The notes beneath the pieces are model-generated. The model was not told where the DNA came from. It saw only the letters and a list, made by a program, of their open reading frames with translations, and did not search any database. From positions 1 through 46,184 of the forward strand of contig JAHFOS010000012.1 in the NCBI GenBank assembly GCA_023261545.1: 46,184 bases of DNA, read 5' to 3'. The position numbers and the translations under genes were made by a program. The stretch's first letter is position 1. The number at the start of each line of letters is the position of its first letter. This DNA is from a bacterium (lineage in GTDB: Bacteria > Planctomycetota > JADGBV01). This document shows, in pieces, positions 26,785 to 35,048 of this stretch.

Positions 26785-27957
26785 ATGCCCAGCACCACCT
26801 TTCCTCTCAAATACGGGTTCAACCCGCACCAGGCCTCCGCGAGCTACACCTTCCCTGGGCGGCCGCCCTTCAAGGTGCTGAACGGCCGCGTGGGGACCAT
26901 CAACCTCATGGACGCCCTCAATAGTTGGCAGCTCGTGCGCGAGCTGCGCGAAGCCGTGGGGCTTCCCGCCGCCGCCTCGTTCAAGCACGTCTCGCCTGCC
27001 GGGGCCGCGGTGAGCGTGCCGCTTTCGGAGAAACTGCTGCGCGGCTACGGTTTTGCGGGTTCCGAACTATCACCGCTGGCCTGCGCCTATCTGCGCGCCC
27101 GCGGGGCCGATCCCGCCAGCTCTTTCGGCGACTTCATCGCGCTGAGCGACGTCGTGGACGAGGCCACGGCGCGCATCCTTGCCTTGGTAGTTTCAGACGG
27201 CGTCATCGCCCCGGGCTACGAGCCCGCGGCCCTGGAGGCCCTCAAGGCCAAAAAGAAAGGCGAGTTCATCGTGCTGGAGGCCGACCCCGGCTATGAGCCG
27301 CCCACCGAGGAGGAACGCGAGGTTTACGGCGTGCGCCTGCGTCAAGCGCGCAACAACCTCAAAATCACGCGCGCGCACCTCGAACCGCGCGTGAGCCAGA
27401 ACCGCGAGCTGCCCGAATCCGCCGTTCGCGACCTGCTCGTGGGGCTTATCACCCTCAAATACACGCAGTCCAACTCCACCGGCTACGCCCGGGACGGCCA
27501 GATGATCGGCGTCGGCGCCGGCCAGCAGTCGCGCGTGGACTGCACCAAGCTGGCGGGCCGCAAGGCCGACCTGTGGTTCCTGCGCCAGCACGACAAGGTG
27601 CTCGGCCTGCAATTCAAGAAGGAGGTGAAGCGCCAGGAGCGCATCAATTGGAGCCAGCGCTACGTCGAGGGCGACATGACCGAGATGGAGGCGCGCGAGT
27701 TCGCCGCCCAGCTTGACGGTGCCGCCCCGCCCCTCAGCGCGGAAGAAAAAGCCGGCTGGCTCGGACGCTTGCGGGACGTGAGCTTCGCCAGTGACGCTTT
27801 TCTGCCCTTTCGCGACAACGTGGACCACGCGGCGCGCCACGGTGTGCGCTACATCGCCCACACCGGCGGCTCGCTGCGCGACGAGGAGGTGACCCGCGCC
27901 GGAGACGAGTACGGCATGGTGATGATCCACACGGGGGTGCGGCTGTTTCATCACTGA
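26785..27957 (+). CDS. Stand-alone AICAR transformylase (PurH C-terminal domain)
   Basis: 390 residues from ATG 26785; upstream in-frame codons add only Arg-rich sequence. PLKYGFNPHQ opens the domain, ASFKHVSPAGAAVSVP is the catalytic Lys-His segment, and TQSNSTGYARDGQMIGVGAGQQSRVDCTKLAG is the folate and substrate region (quoted across two motifs). The final HTGGSLRDEEV and MVMIHTGVRLFHH match the end of bifunctional PurH. The IMP cyclohydrolase domain, normally about 150 residues at the N-terminus, is missing. The enzyme formylates AICAR in purine synthesis; cyclohydrolase activity must come from elsewhere. Confidence 0.9.
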   Translation: MPSTTFPLKYGFNPHQASASYTFPGRPPFKVLNGRVGTINLMDALNSWQLVRELREAVGLPAAASFKHVSPAGAAVSVPLSEKLLRGYGFAGSELSPLACAYLRARGADPASSFGDFIALSDVVDEATARILALVVSDGVIAPGYEPAALEALKAKKKGEFIVLEADPGYEPPTEEEREVYGVRLRQARNNLKITRAHLEPRVSQNRELPESAVRDLLVGLITLKYTQSNSTGYARDGQMIGVGAGQQSRVDCTKLAGRKADLWFLRQHDKVLGLQFKKEVKRQERINWSQRYVEGDMTEMEAREFAAQLDGAAPPLSAEEKAGWLGRLRDVSFASDAFLPFRDNVDHAARHGVRYIAHTGGSLRDEEVTRAGDEYGMVMIHTGVRLFHH

Positions 27958-28045
27958 GGCGCCAGCCGGGATAAAACTTTCATCCGTAACGGCGTTTCGG
28001 CCTGGGGATGGGCAGCATTCCTGCCACGGCGCAGGCCTGCGCCGT

Positions 28046-28384
28046 TTATCCCTCCACGATGACGATGAGCACGCCCAGGACCTGTTCCATGAGTTCTTCA
28101 GAGATACGGTCGGCTTTCTCAAACCCGCGCGCCTTCCAATCTATGGCCCGCAGTTGGGCGCAGCGCACCGTGCCGCTGATGCGGTTGCCCGTGAACTTCA
28201 GGTCATAATCGTACCGGCTAGGCGTGGAGGTGATGGGACAGACCCAGCAGATCCCCATGCTGGCATTGAAGCTTTTCGCGGCAACCACCAGGGCGGGGCG
28301 ATGCCCGGCCTGCTCGTGTCCCTTGGTGGGGTTGAAATCCAGCCAAATGACCTCCCCCCGTTCGGGAGGCTCACCTCCGCTCAA
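28046..28384 (-). CDS. mazF: MazF/PemK-type endoribonuclease toxin
   Basis: About 112 residues. GEVIWLDFNPTKGHEQAGHRPALVV is the N-terminal PemK/MazF signature, followed by CWVCPITSTPSRYDYDL and TVRCAQLRAIDW. No ATG or GTG lies near the domain start. A TTG at 28384 overlaps the antitoxin stop codon (TTGA) and has AGGAAA just upstream, so it is the probable start. The protein cleaves mRNA unless held by the MazE-like protein encoded directly upstream. Confidence 0.87.
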   Translation of the reverse strand: MSGGEPPERGEVIWLDFNPTKGHEQAGHRPALVVAAKSFNASMGICWVCPITSTPSRYDYDLKFTGNRISGTVRCAQLRAIDWKARGFEKADRISEELMEQVLGVLIVIVEG

Positions 28385-28626
28385 AGGATTTCCTGACCCA
28401 CGGGGCCGTCTTCCCACGCCAGTTTTTCCTGGTGCCCCGGCTTCACCGATTTCAAAAGCTCGCGCAGAGATTTGTGCTGGCGAACGGCCCTGCGCAGGAG
28501 GATGTTTCCCTGCTTGTCGGGAAGAACGTCCAGTTTGTCCCCAGGTTTGAGGTTGATGCTTCGGGCCATGTGAGCGGGAATGCGGACACCTAAGCTTGTG
28601 CCCCACTGGTTGACGACGACGGACAT
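28381..28626 (-). CDS. mazE: MazE/AbrB-type antitoxin
   Basis: 81 residues. The swapped-hairpin AbrB domain is at the N-terminus (VNQWGTSLGVRIPAHMARSINLKPGDKLDV), and the C-terminal tail is acidic and flexible enough to block MazF. It is co-translated with the toxin through a TTGA overlap. An AT-rich palindrome at 28644-28660 lies 18 bases before the start and probably serves for autoregulation. Confidence 0.87.
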   Translation of the reverse strand: MSVVVNQWGTSLGVRIPAHMARSINLKPGDKLDVLPDKQGNILLRRAVRQHKSLRELLKSVKPGHQEKLAWEDGPVGQEIL

Positions 28627-28643
28627 GATAGGACGGATTCTGG

Positions 28644-28660
28644 ATATATTTTAGATATAT
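28644..28660 (-). promoter_or_regulatory. Putative MazE operator
   Basis: ATATAT-TTTAG-ATATAT is a symmetric site just upstream of mazE, in the place where MazE/AbrB proteins usually bind to repress their own operon. The AT-rich track stands out against the GC-rich background. Confidence 0.5.
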
Positions 28661-28955
28661 GTCCGCGCTCGTCAAACAAAAAATCGCGGCTGAAGCCCCG
28701 ATGCCGGACCTCTCCGGTGCGATGAAGGACCGCTGCGCGCGCCGCAACTCTTCACCCGAGCGCCTCGTCCACCGGTTTTTGCCAAATTGGAGACTCTGGC
28801 GCCGGTCGCTGGATATCGCGGAAAGCGCGTCTATGGGCGAACCTTTTTCCAGCCAATAAAGACGGGGTTTTTGTTGTTGGTGATTTGTCAATGAAATATT
28901 TGACATATCTATGGGTCCTGTACAGTGTGGTATCACCCTGTTTCGTGTTACGCCC
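28661..28955. other. Spacer between mazE and the LysM gene
   Basis: About 300 bases. A TTGACA at 28900-28905 followed at 15 bases by TACAGT may be a weak promoter for the LysM gene. The 66-codon frame at 28659-28859 has no ribosome site and no recognisable protein. Confidence 0.4.
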
Positions 28956-31256
28956 ATGAGCGACGCCGCCGAACCCTCCCCCTCCGTAGAAACCCCCGAT
29001 TCTCCCGCCGCGGCCTTGAACCTGGTCCGGCAGCTCAGCGCCAAACTGGATCGCCTGGGATCGGGGCTGGGGCAGTTGCGCCAGCGGCTCGAAAACGCCC
29101 CGGCCGGGGTTCCCTCCGAGCGCGTGGCGCGACTTGAAAGCGCCTGCGCGGAGCTCACTTCGGCCCAGCAGCGCCTCGAAGGCGAACTCCTGAAGGTGCT
29201 GGCCCAGAGCGAGCGCGCCTTTGAGGCTGTGGGAGCGGACCTCGACCAGACCGGCCAGCTTGAGGCGCGCCTCGCCACGCTGGGGGCCGAGATCAAGGCC
29301 TTCCAGGAGCAGGCCGTCAGCGGCTATGGTCAGCTTGAGCAAAAGCTGGCCGCTGAGATTCAGGCTCGTGGCGCCGCGTTGCGCCAGGAACTCATCGGGG
29401 AGGTCGCCCGCCTGGAAGGCTGGAACAAAGACAAGGACGAGCGCTGGATGACCCTGGCCCGCCAACTGGAAAAGCTGGGGAGCGGACCCCGGGCCAGCGG
29501 CGCGGAGGGCGTTCAGGCCCAACTCGAAGGGGCTGTTTCCGCCTGGGCCGCCCAGGCCGAGGAGCTGTGGTCCGGGCTCAACGAGCTCAGGGCGTTGGCG
29601 GAAGGGCAAAAAATGGAGCTGGCGGCCCGTGCCGCGGCCGCGCCCGCGCTGCCGGCGGCCAGCGCCGCGGAGATTTCTGCTCTTCGCGATTCGTTCGACG
29701 CCAGATTGGCGGAGCTCGAAGGCCGGTTCGCCCAGATCGTGGCGAACGAGTCCGCCGAAACCGACGCCTTGCGCCGGGCCATTTCCGAGATTCCCGTATT
29801 GCGCGAAACCCAGGAGCAGGAACTGGCCGGAATCCGCAAGGAGATTGATTCGCTGACGCAACTGTGGGCGGAGGAATCGGGATCCCTGCGCAAGGCGGTG
29901 GAAGCCCCGGAATTTCGCGAGGCCCAGTACCAGGCGGTGGCCGACCTGCGCGCGCGCATGGACAAGCTGGGCCAGTTCTGGATGAAGGAAATCGCGGAGG
30001 TCCAGCACACGACCCGCCAGAATGCCCACGAACTGCGCGCGGTCTCTCAGGAAATCGCGCCCCTGCGTCAGCAGCTCGAAAGTCTGCGCGCCGAGTCCAA
30101 GGCCAGCCTGGATGAAACCACGGGGATCTGGACCCGTGAGGCGGGCGAACTGCGGCAGGCGGTCGCGGAAATATCCCCTTTGCGCGAGCACCAGGAGCAG
30201 GTGGCGGCCCAGCTCGATGAGGCGCGCTCGGCTTTCGGTGTTTCCCAAACGTACCTCGGGGAGCTCACGGGTCGTTTCGAATCCCTGCAGCAGGGCATCG
30301 CCGATCTGGCTTCGGGGTTGGAAGCGACCAAGAGTGAACTGCGCGGCGACTTCTACCGCGAGCTCTCCGCCAGCAAAGAGGGCTATGAGAACGCCAACGG
30401 CCGGCTGTTGCAACTTGAGCGCGGCTTTGCCGAAACCACCGGGAGGCAGGAGGTCTCGTCCGGCGAGCTGCGCGCGAACCTGGAACGCCAACGCCAGGAA
30501 ATCGCGCTCCTGCGCCAGGAGGACCTGGCCGCCGCCGAACTGCTGGGCAAGGAACTGTTGGCCCTGCGCGAAGAGGCCCAGAAGCTCCGCCTTGAACATC
30601 AGGAGCGCCATCAGAAGGTGTACAGCGAAATCCACCTGGTGAAGAGCAGCTTCGAGGAGCACGACCGCCAGATCCGCGAGGTGCGCCAGGATGGCTGGCT
30701 TATCAAGGCGGGGCTGCAGGAAAGCCGCAAGGTGATCCGCGTCGGCTTCGTCGCGGCGGCCCTGGGTATCCTGCTGATCCCGTCCATCATGTTCATGCTG
30801 GCGGATTTCGGGGCTGGCCGCGTTGCGGCGCTCCCCGGTTCCAGCACGGCGGCCTCGGCTCCTTCGGCGCAGCCGGCGGCGCAACCTGTCGCCGCGCAGC
30901 CCCTCCGCAAACCGGTCGGCGCGGTGGCGGCAACTGGCGGCGCCCACGATGATTTAGATCCCGCCGTGCACGAACTGCCGGCGCTTCCGGTCCCGGAGAC
31001 TGAATCCGCCCGCGCCCTGCCCGTGGGCTCGGGAACGGTGCGCACCGAGTCCGCCTTCGAGAAGAAGCCCGCCCTCGGTGACAGATCCAAAAGCTCCGAA
31101 TACGTCGTCAAAAAAGGTGACAGCCTGACCGTGATCGCCCGCAAAGTTTACGGCAAAGGCGATCTGCAGAAAAAGATTGATAAGCTGCGCGGGGACAATC
31201 AGCTCAAGACCAGCGACTTGAAGCTGGGACAGGTGCTCAAGGTTTATTCCCTGTAG
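28956..31256 (+). CDS. Long coiled-coil transmembrane protein with C-terminal LysM
   Basis: 766 residues from ATG 28956. Residues about 20-600 are an almost unbroken Ala/Glu/Leu/Gln-rich coiled coil (for example ESACAELTSAQQRLEGELLK). One membrane helix follows (VGFVAAALGILLIPSIMFML). An Ala/Pro-rich linker of about 110 residues then leads to a LysM domain (SEYVVKKGDSLTVIARKVYG ... KLGQVLKVYSL). The layout places the coil in the cytoplasm and LysM against peptidoglycan, so it may link cytoplasmic structures or the chromosome to the wall. No family name is recognised. Confidence 0.88.
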   Translation: MSDAAEPSPSVETPDSPAAALNLVRQLSAKLDRLGSGLGQLRQRLENAPAGVPSERVARLESACAELTSAQQRLEGELLKVLAQSERAFEAVGADLDQTGQLEARLATLGAEIKAFQEQAVSGYGQLEQKLAAEIQARGAALRQELIGEVARLEGWNKDKDERWMTLARQLEKLGSGPRASGAEGVQAQLEGAVSAWAAQAEELWSGLNELRALAEGQKMELAARAAAAPALPAASAAEISALRDSFDARLAELEGRFAQIVANESAETDALRRAISEIPVLRETQEQELAGIRKEIDSLTQLWAEESGSLRKAVEAPEFREAQYQAVADLRARMDKLGQFWMKEIAEVQHTTRQNAHELRAVSQEIAPLRQQLESLRAESKASLDETTGIWTREAGELRQAVAEISPLREHQEQVAAQLDEARSAFGVSQTYLGELTGRFESLQQGIADLASGLEATKSELRGDFYRELSASKEGYENANGRLLQLERGFAETTGRQEVSSGELRANLERQRQEIALLRQEDLAAAELLGKELLALREEAQKLRLEHQERHQKVYSEIHLVKSSFEEHDRQIREVRQDGWLIKAGLQESRKVIRVGFVAAALGILLIPSIMFMLADFGAGRVAALPGSSTAASAPSAQPAAQPVAAQPLRKPVGAVAATGGAHDDLDPAVHELPALPVPETESARALPVGSGTVRTESAFEKKPALGDRSKSSEYVVKKGDSLTVIARKVYGKGDLQKKIDKLRGDNQLKTSDLKLGQVLKVYSL

Positions 31257-31294
31257 CGAGGCGCGGGTCCCGCTCCCCCCTCCGGCCTCAGAGC

Positions 31295-32041
31295 ATGTCC
31301 GGCCACAGCAGGTGGTCCAATATCAAGCACCGCAAGGATGCGGTGGACTCCAGGCGCGGGAGCCAGTTCACCAAGATGGCCAAGCTCATCGCCGTGGCGG
31401 CGAAAAAGGGCGGGCCCTACCTGGACATGAATCCCGCGCTGCGCATGGCCGTGGAGAAGGCGCGCTCCTACAATATGGCCAAGGACAGCATCGAGCGCGC
31501 CATCAAGAAGGGCGCCGGGACCGGTGAAACAGCGGCCTACATCGAGCTCACCTACGAGGGTTACGCTCAGGGGGGAGTCGCCCTGCTCATCGAGGCGCTC
31601 ACCGACAACCGCAACCGCACCACCCCTGAGATCCGCAAGATTTTCGAGAAGGGCGGCGGCAGCCTCGGCGAGATCGGCTGCGTGGGTTGGATGTTCAAGC
31701 GCCGCGGCCTCATGGTCCTGGATGCCGCCGGCCGCAACGAGGACGATTGGATGGCGCTCGTCCTCGAAGCCGGAGCCGACGACCTCGTGGTGGCGGACGG
31801 CTCCGTCGAGGTGCTGACTCCGCCCGACAGCTTCGAGAAGGTATTGGGGAGCCTCAAAAAACAAAACCTGGAGCCCAAGAGCGCCCAGCTCACCTTTACC
31901 GCCGACACCACGGTGGCCGTGGACGCCGAAACGGCCCGCAAGGTGCTGAGCCTCATGGAGGCCATTGACGACCACGACGATATCCAGAACGTTTACACCA
32001 ACATGGAGCTGCCCCGGGAGCTGGAATCGCAGCGGGAATGA
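31295..32041 (+). CDS. yebC: YebC/PmpR-family regulator or translation factor
   Basis: 248 residues, the usual length. The N-terminus SGHSRWSNIKHRKDAVDSRRG is the YebC signature, followed by FTKMAKLIAVAAKKGG, AIKKGAG and the acidic-loop domains (TEIRKIFEKGGGSLGEIGCVGW-like segment). Family members act as DNA-binding regulators or relieve ribosome stalling at proline runs. The gene lies 38 bases after the LysM gene. Confidence 0.94.
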   Translation: MSGHSRWSNIKHRKDAVDSRRGSQFTKMAKLIAVAAKKGGPYLDMNPALRMAVEKARSYNMAKDSIERAIKKGAGTGETAAYIELTYEGYAQGGVALLIEALTDNRNRTTPEIRKIFEKGGGSLGEIGCVGWMFKRRGLMVLDAAGRNEDDWMALVLEAGADDLVVADGSVEVLTPPDSFEKVLGSLKKQNLEPKSAQLTFTADTTVAVDAETARKVLSLMEAIDDHDDIQNVYTNMELPRELESQRE

Positions 32042-32120
32042 CGGCGAGATCTCTTTTCGCCGAGTTTTGGGCAAAAACTTCGCAAATTTGCGACTCTCGG
32101 CTACTTTCAAGGCCCGGCCC

Positions 32121-33719
32121 ATGAACCTCCGCATCTTTGCATTTATTTCCGCCCTGCTGGTCTCCGCCCATGCCGCCGGCTTCGAGCCGCTGGCCGCGCG
32201 CAGCAAGGAGCCCCTGCTCGCCTATGTGCGCCTGCCCTTGCCCTGGGAAATCGGCGCCGCCATGAGTCCCGAGCAGCAGGCGCGGCTCAAGGCCGGCCTG
32301 CTGCCGGCCCTGCTGCCCGCCGACGCGATGGGTCGCGAGTTGCGCGCGTTCCTGGAGCGCGCGGGCGGGCCCGTGGAAATCCTGGTGCTCGAACCTTTTG
32401 ATAAAAAAGTCATCCCCGCGCCAACCTTGGTGATCCGCGGCCGGCACCACAGTGATAAAGAAGATGTGCTCGCGCGGCTCAAAAACCTATTCATCGCGGT
32501 CCTGCAAGTGCGCAGCGGCCAGGACATGAGCTGGATGGCGAAGGCCTTCAAGCGCTCCGAAGGAACCAAGGATGTGCTCGTCGAAACGGTGCCGTTTCTC
32601 CTCATGCGCATTCGCTTGGAGGTAGGCGCCGAGGATTACTCGTTCGCGCTCTCGGGGGACAAGGACTTCCAGTATGCGACCTCCGGTCCCGGCTCCGGGC
32701 TTGACTGGGCGGGATTGGAAAAGGCCTGGGGCGGCGGCATGGACGACCTCGTCGTCTATGCGCGCCCCGCGCGCGCCCTTGAATATTACCTGCCGATTTT
32801 GCAGACCGTGGATCCCACCAGCGCCAAGCGGCTCAGCGATCTCGGCTTGCACAACCTGGAAAGCCTGGCGCTCTGGACCTCCGGTTCCCTCGATAAATTT
32901 TTCCTGGGCGGGGAGGCACGCTTCAAGAAAGCGGGCGGCGCCTTCACGCGTTTCGCCAAGCCCGGCCCCAAGGACGCTTTCCCCGTCCAGGCCGGGGCCG
33001 AGTTCCGCGGCGGGCTGCGCCTGCCGCAACTCGGGGAATCCGACTGGCGGCGCCTGCTCGCGCAGTTCTCGCCCCTGGAGGCCGCCAAGGCCCCGGCCTA
33101 CGCGCGGCTTTTGCAAAGCGCGGGCAACAGCCTGAGCTTCAGTTGGGCGCCACATTCCCCAGCGCCCATCATCTACCTGCGCCCCTCCGACCTCAGCAAG
33201 TTCACGGGCGAGCTCGAAAATCTGCTGCGCCCCATCGCGCAAGTCGCCCACGAAAAAGACGGCGACGCCAACTTCACACACATCCTGTGGCAAGGCAGCT
33301 CCCTGAGCCTTCGCGAAGAAAAAGGGCTGGTGGCCTTCTGCCCCATCATCCACCCCCTGCGCGACCCCATGGGCAAAATGGCAGAGCGCTCCGCCAGCCA
33401 GCTCCTTGAAGTGGAGTACCCCCAGGAGGGCAGCCAGGAGCAGGCCTACTACGCTTCATCGCTGTCTTTGATCCAGGCCTTGGTCCTCAAAGGCCAGACC
33501 GTGGACCCGGCCATGTTCCCGGCCTTCTCGCGCCTCAAGACCCAGGGGGCAAGCTGGAAGGGCACGGCGCAGTTGAAGCTGACCGCGGAAGACAACCTCT
33601 GGAAACTTGCCTGGCAACAGCCTTTCGGCCTGCCCGGCCTCATCGGCTCCTGCCCCGCGGACAGCGCCGCGCTCGTCTATTTCGTCACGCTCTTCGGGCT
33701 GACCTTGCACAGCCTGTAG
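32121..33719 (+). CDS. Exported hypothetical protein
   Basis: 532 residues from ATG 32121, which starts a clean signal peptide (MNLRIFAFISALLVSAHA). The frame is open further upstream but overlaps yebC and is unlikely to be coding there. The mature part has no repeat and no recognised motif. It looks like a mixed alpha/beta protein with several KPGPKDAFPVQ-like and SLSLREEKGLVAF strands, vaguely like DUF3352-type exported proteins. It is the last chromosomal gene before the tRNA junction. Confidence 0.8.
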   Translation: MNLRIFAFISALLVSAHAAGFEPLAARSKEPLLAYVRLPLPWEIGAAMSPEQQARLKAGLLPALLPADAMGRELRAFLERAGGPVEILVLEPFDKKVIPAPTLVIRGRHHSDKEDVLARLKNLFIAVLQVRSGQDMSWMAKAFKRSEGTKDVLVETVPFLLMRIRLEVGAEDYSFALSGDKDFQYATSGPGSGLDWAGLEKAWGGGMDDLVVYARPARALEYYLPILQTVDPTSAKRLSDLGLHNLESLALWTSGSLDKFFLGGEARFKKAGGAFTRFAKPGPKDAFPVQAGAEFRGGLRLPQLGESDWRRLLAQFSPLEAAKAPAYARLLQSAGNSLSFSWAPHSPAPIIYLRPSDLSKFTGELENLLRPIAQVAHEKDGDANFTHILWQGSSLSLREEKGLVAFCPIIHPLRDPMGKMAERSASQLLEVEYPQEGSQEQAYYASSLSLIQALVLKGQTVDPAMFPAFSRLKTQGASWKGTAQLKLTAEDNLWKLAWQQPFGLPGLIGSCPADSAALVYFVTLFGLTLHSL

Positions 33720-33775
33720 CAGCCGGCGGGACTTCTCATTCCCCCGATCCAGGCGCTTGATTTCTAATAAGTCAT

Positions 33776-33781
33776 TATAAC
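33776..33781 (+). promoter_or_regulatory. Probable -10 box of the tRNA-Val gene
   Basis: TATAAC lies 19 bases before the first tRNA base. No good -35 box is seen at the standard distance. Confidence 0.4.
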
Positions 33782-33800
33782 GTGGGGCCTTAAGAGCGCC

Positions 33801-33840
33801 GGGCGTTTAGCTCAGTTGGTTAGAGTGCGTGCCTCACATG
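33801..33840 (+). tRNA. tRNA-Val(CAC), 5' half only, cut in the anticodon arm
   Basis: GGGCGTTTAGCTCAGTTGG starts a canonical tRNA: acceptor strand GGGCGTT, D arm GCTC-AGTTGGTTA-GAGT, then CGTGC-CTCACAT with anticodon CAC. After the loop the expected stem strand GCACG is replaced by GGCTC, and no T arm or acceptor 3' strand is found downstream. Integration of the island with crossover in the anticodon region explains this. An intact copy is expected at the other island end. Confidence 0.8.
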
Positions 33841-34350
33841 GCTCACGGGATATAGGAAGCGTTAGCGATATCTCGTTGATTTTGAATATGCAATATAGCA
33901 CTTGTAATTTTGCATATTTACCGTTTCAGTCGGTTTGAAGTCTGATTGATCTCGGAGGCTTCGGGCAGTATCGAATAATATTGGGCGATCTTGAGTAAAT
34001 TCAGGGAATTTCGGGCGACGTTGGGAAGTGTTCTCTGGGGTATATTGCATTGTCACAGCGCATCATGCCTTTACGAGCGGCGTGTATTTTAGTGGTGGAA
34101 AGACGTAGTTGATCGTACTCTCCCATTGAAGCGGATACATCCTTAATCTTTGCTAGTTCCCGTAGTTCCTCGCCCACCATGTCGAGGATCGGGGGGACGC
34201 TGCCTTAGTGGTGTCTCAGGGGTGGGACAGCCCGTGCATTTCCCCGCGATAGTTGCACTCAACAGCCCAAGAATCCAGTAAATTGCCCGGTGCCTTGCCT
34301 CCGCGTTGACGGATAATTTATGGAAATCACCCCTTTACTGGAGACTTTCC
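33841..34350. other. Left attachment region of the island
   Basis: This 510-base gene-free stretch holds several inverted repeats: GGGATAT/ATATCTC around 33847-33874, and AATATGCAA (33885-33893) with TTGCATATT (33910-33918). A run of ten-base units beginning T-Y-G/A stretches from 33961 to 34030. No reading frame here looks real; the 64-codon minus frame at 33862-34056 is a translation of the repeats. Confidence 0.55.
33961..34030. repeat. Degenerate ten-base phased repeat
   Basis: Seven successive decamers start TCGGGC, TCGAAT, TTGGGC, TTGAGT, TCAGGG, TCGGGC and TTGGGA. The first two 20-base units agree at 13 of 20 positions, most changes being transitions. The ten-base step puts each motif on the same face of the helix. 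Confidence 0.5.
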
Positions 34351-34884
34351 ATGAAAACAGAAACGTTCGAAACAATACTGGAGATGGTTAGGGAAAACCC
34401 TGGCATTGGCCGGAGCAAGGTTCTCGAAATCCTGCGGGAACACGAGATCGATGTCACCGTCAACGAGGTCAAGAAGGCCGTTGCCGAGGCCAAGAAGCAG
34501 CTCCGCGCAGAAGGCATGGCCACGGGAGAAGAAACGACCGAGGAATCCACAGGTGAGGCTTCTAGCGAGTCCCAGAACGATGCAGGCGTGGAGGGCGCCA
34601 CTGAGAAGCCAGCGAGTGAGAAAAAGCCAGCCAAGCGCAAAAAGCAGGTCCCCGAAAGCATCGCTACCCAGGTAGGAGAGCAGAACTTCGAGATCATGCG
34701 GGCCAACGGATCAAAAGCCATCGCTGTTTACCTTATTGCCAGCGATGGGAAGAAGGATCGGGTAGCAGCAAGGCCCGTCCTCCTCAAGATCGCTGAGGCG
34801 CACAACATTCCCATGATGGGAACGGACAATACGAGATCCCTAGGGAGCCGTGTTCTCCGCAAATTAGCTGAGAAGGTCGCCTAA
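34351..34884 (+). CDS. Island protein with N-terminal winged-helix-like region
   Basis: 177 residues from ATG 34351, which has CTGGAGAC just upstream; an earlier frame start at 34306 lacks a ribosome site. Residues 1-50 (FETILEMVRENPGIGRSKVLEILREHEIDVTV, in parts) look like a small winged helix. Residues 55-105 are Glu/Ser/Lys-rich and disordered. The rest (NFEIMRANGSKAIAVYLIAS ... LGSRVLRKLAEKVA) is a compact alpha/beta domain. Not recognised. A strong terminator follows at 34901. Confidence 0.75.
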   Translation: MKTETFETILEMVRENPGIGRSKVLEILREHEIDVTVNEVKKAVAEAKKQLRAEGMATGEETTEESTGEASSESQNDAGVEGATEKPASEKKPAKRKKQVPESIATQVGEQNFEIMRANGSKAIAVYLIASDGKKDRVAARPVLLKIAEAHNIPMMGTDNTRSLGSRVLRKLAEKVA

Positions 34885-34900
34885 GAACTGTCAATTTTCT

Positions 34901-34939
34901 AAAAGCCTGGCTTGCAGCGATGTGAGCCAGGCTTTTTTT
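34901..34939 (+). terminator. Rho-independent terminator
   Basis: AAAGCCTGGCT pairs with AGCCAGGCTTT around a twelve-base loop, followed by a run of Ts. It ends transcription of the gene at 34351. Confidence 0.88.
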
Positions 34940-34970
34940 ATCGCTAAAATCGCTTATAGCGCTGTGTATT

Positions 34971-35021
34971 CGATACCTTGAGCTTCATGCGAGCTATCCG
35001 TCATGAACAGCGGAGGTATCG
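34971..35021. repeat. Intergenic inverted repeat, CGATACC/GGTATCG
   Basis: CGATACC (34971-34977) pairs with GGTATCG (35015-35021), and inside it TTCATG (34984-34989) pairs with CATGAA (35002-35007). It lies between two convergent genes and shares the GATACC/GGTATC core with the hairpins at 35486 and 38382. Confidence 0.55.
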
Positions 35022-35048
35022 CATAACAAGCGTTTAAATGCGTTTCAA

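Noticed and set aside
28659..28859. 66-codon plus-strand frame between mazE and the LysM gene
   Set aside because: No ribosome site, starts inside the operator-like palindrome, and no recognisable protein.
33862..34056. 64-codon minus-strand reading frame
   Set aside because: It is a translation of the phased repeat array and has no ribosome site.
33801..34350. tRNA-Val interrupted by a group I or other self-splicing intron
   Set aside because: No 3' half of the tRNA is found within 500 bases or elsewhere in the window, and no intron core motifs were recognised. An integration junction fits better.
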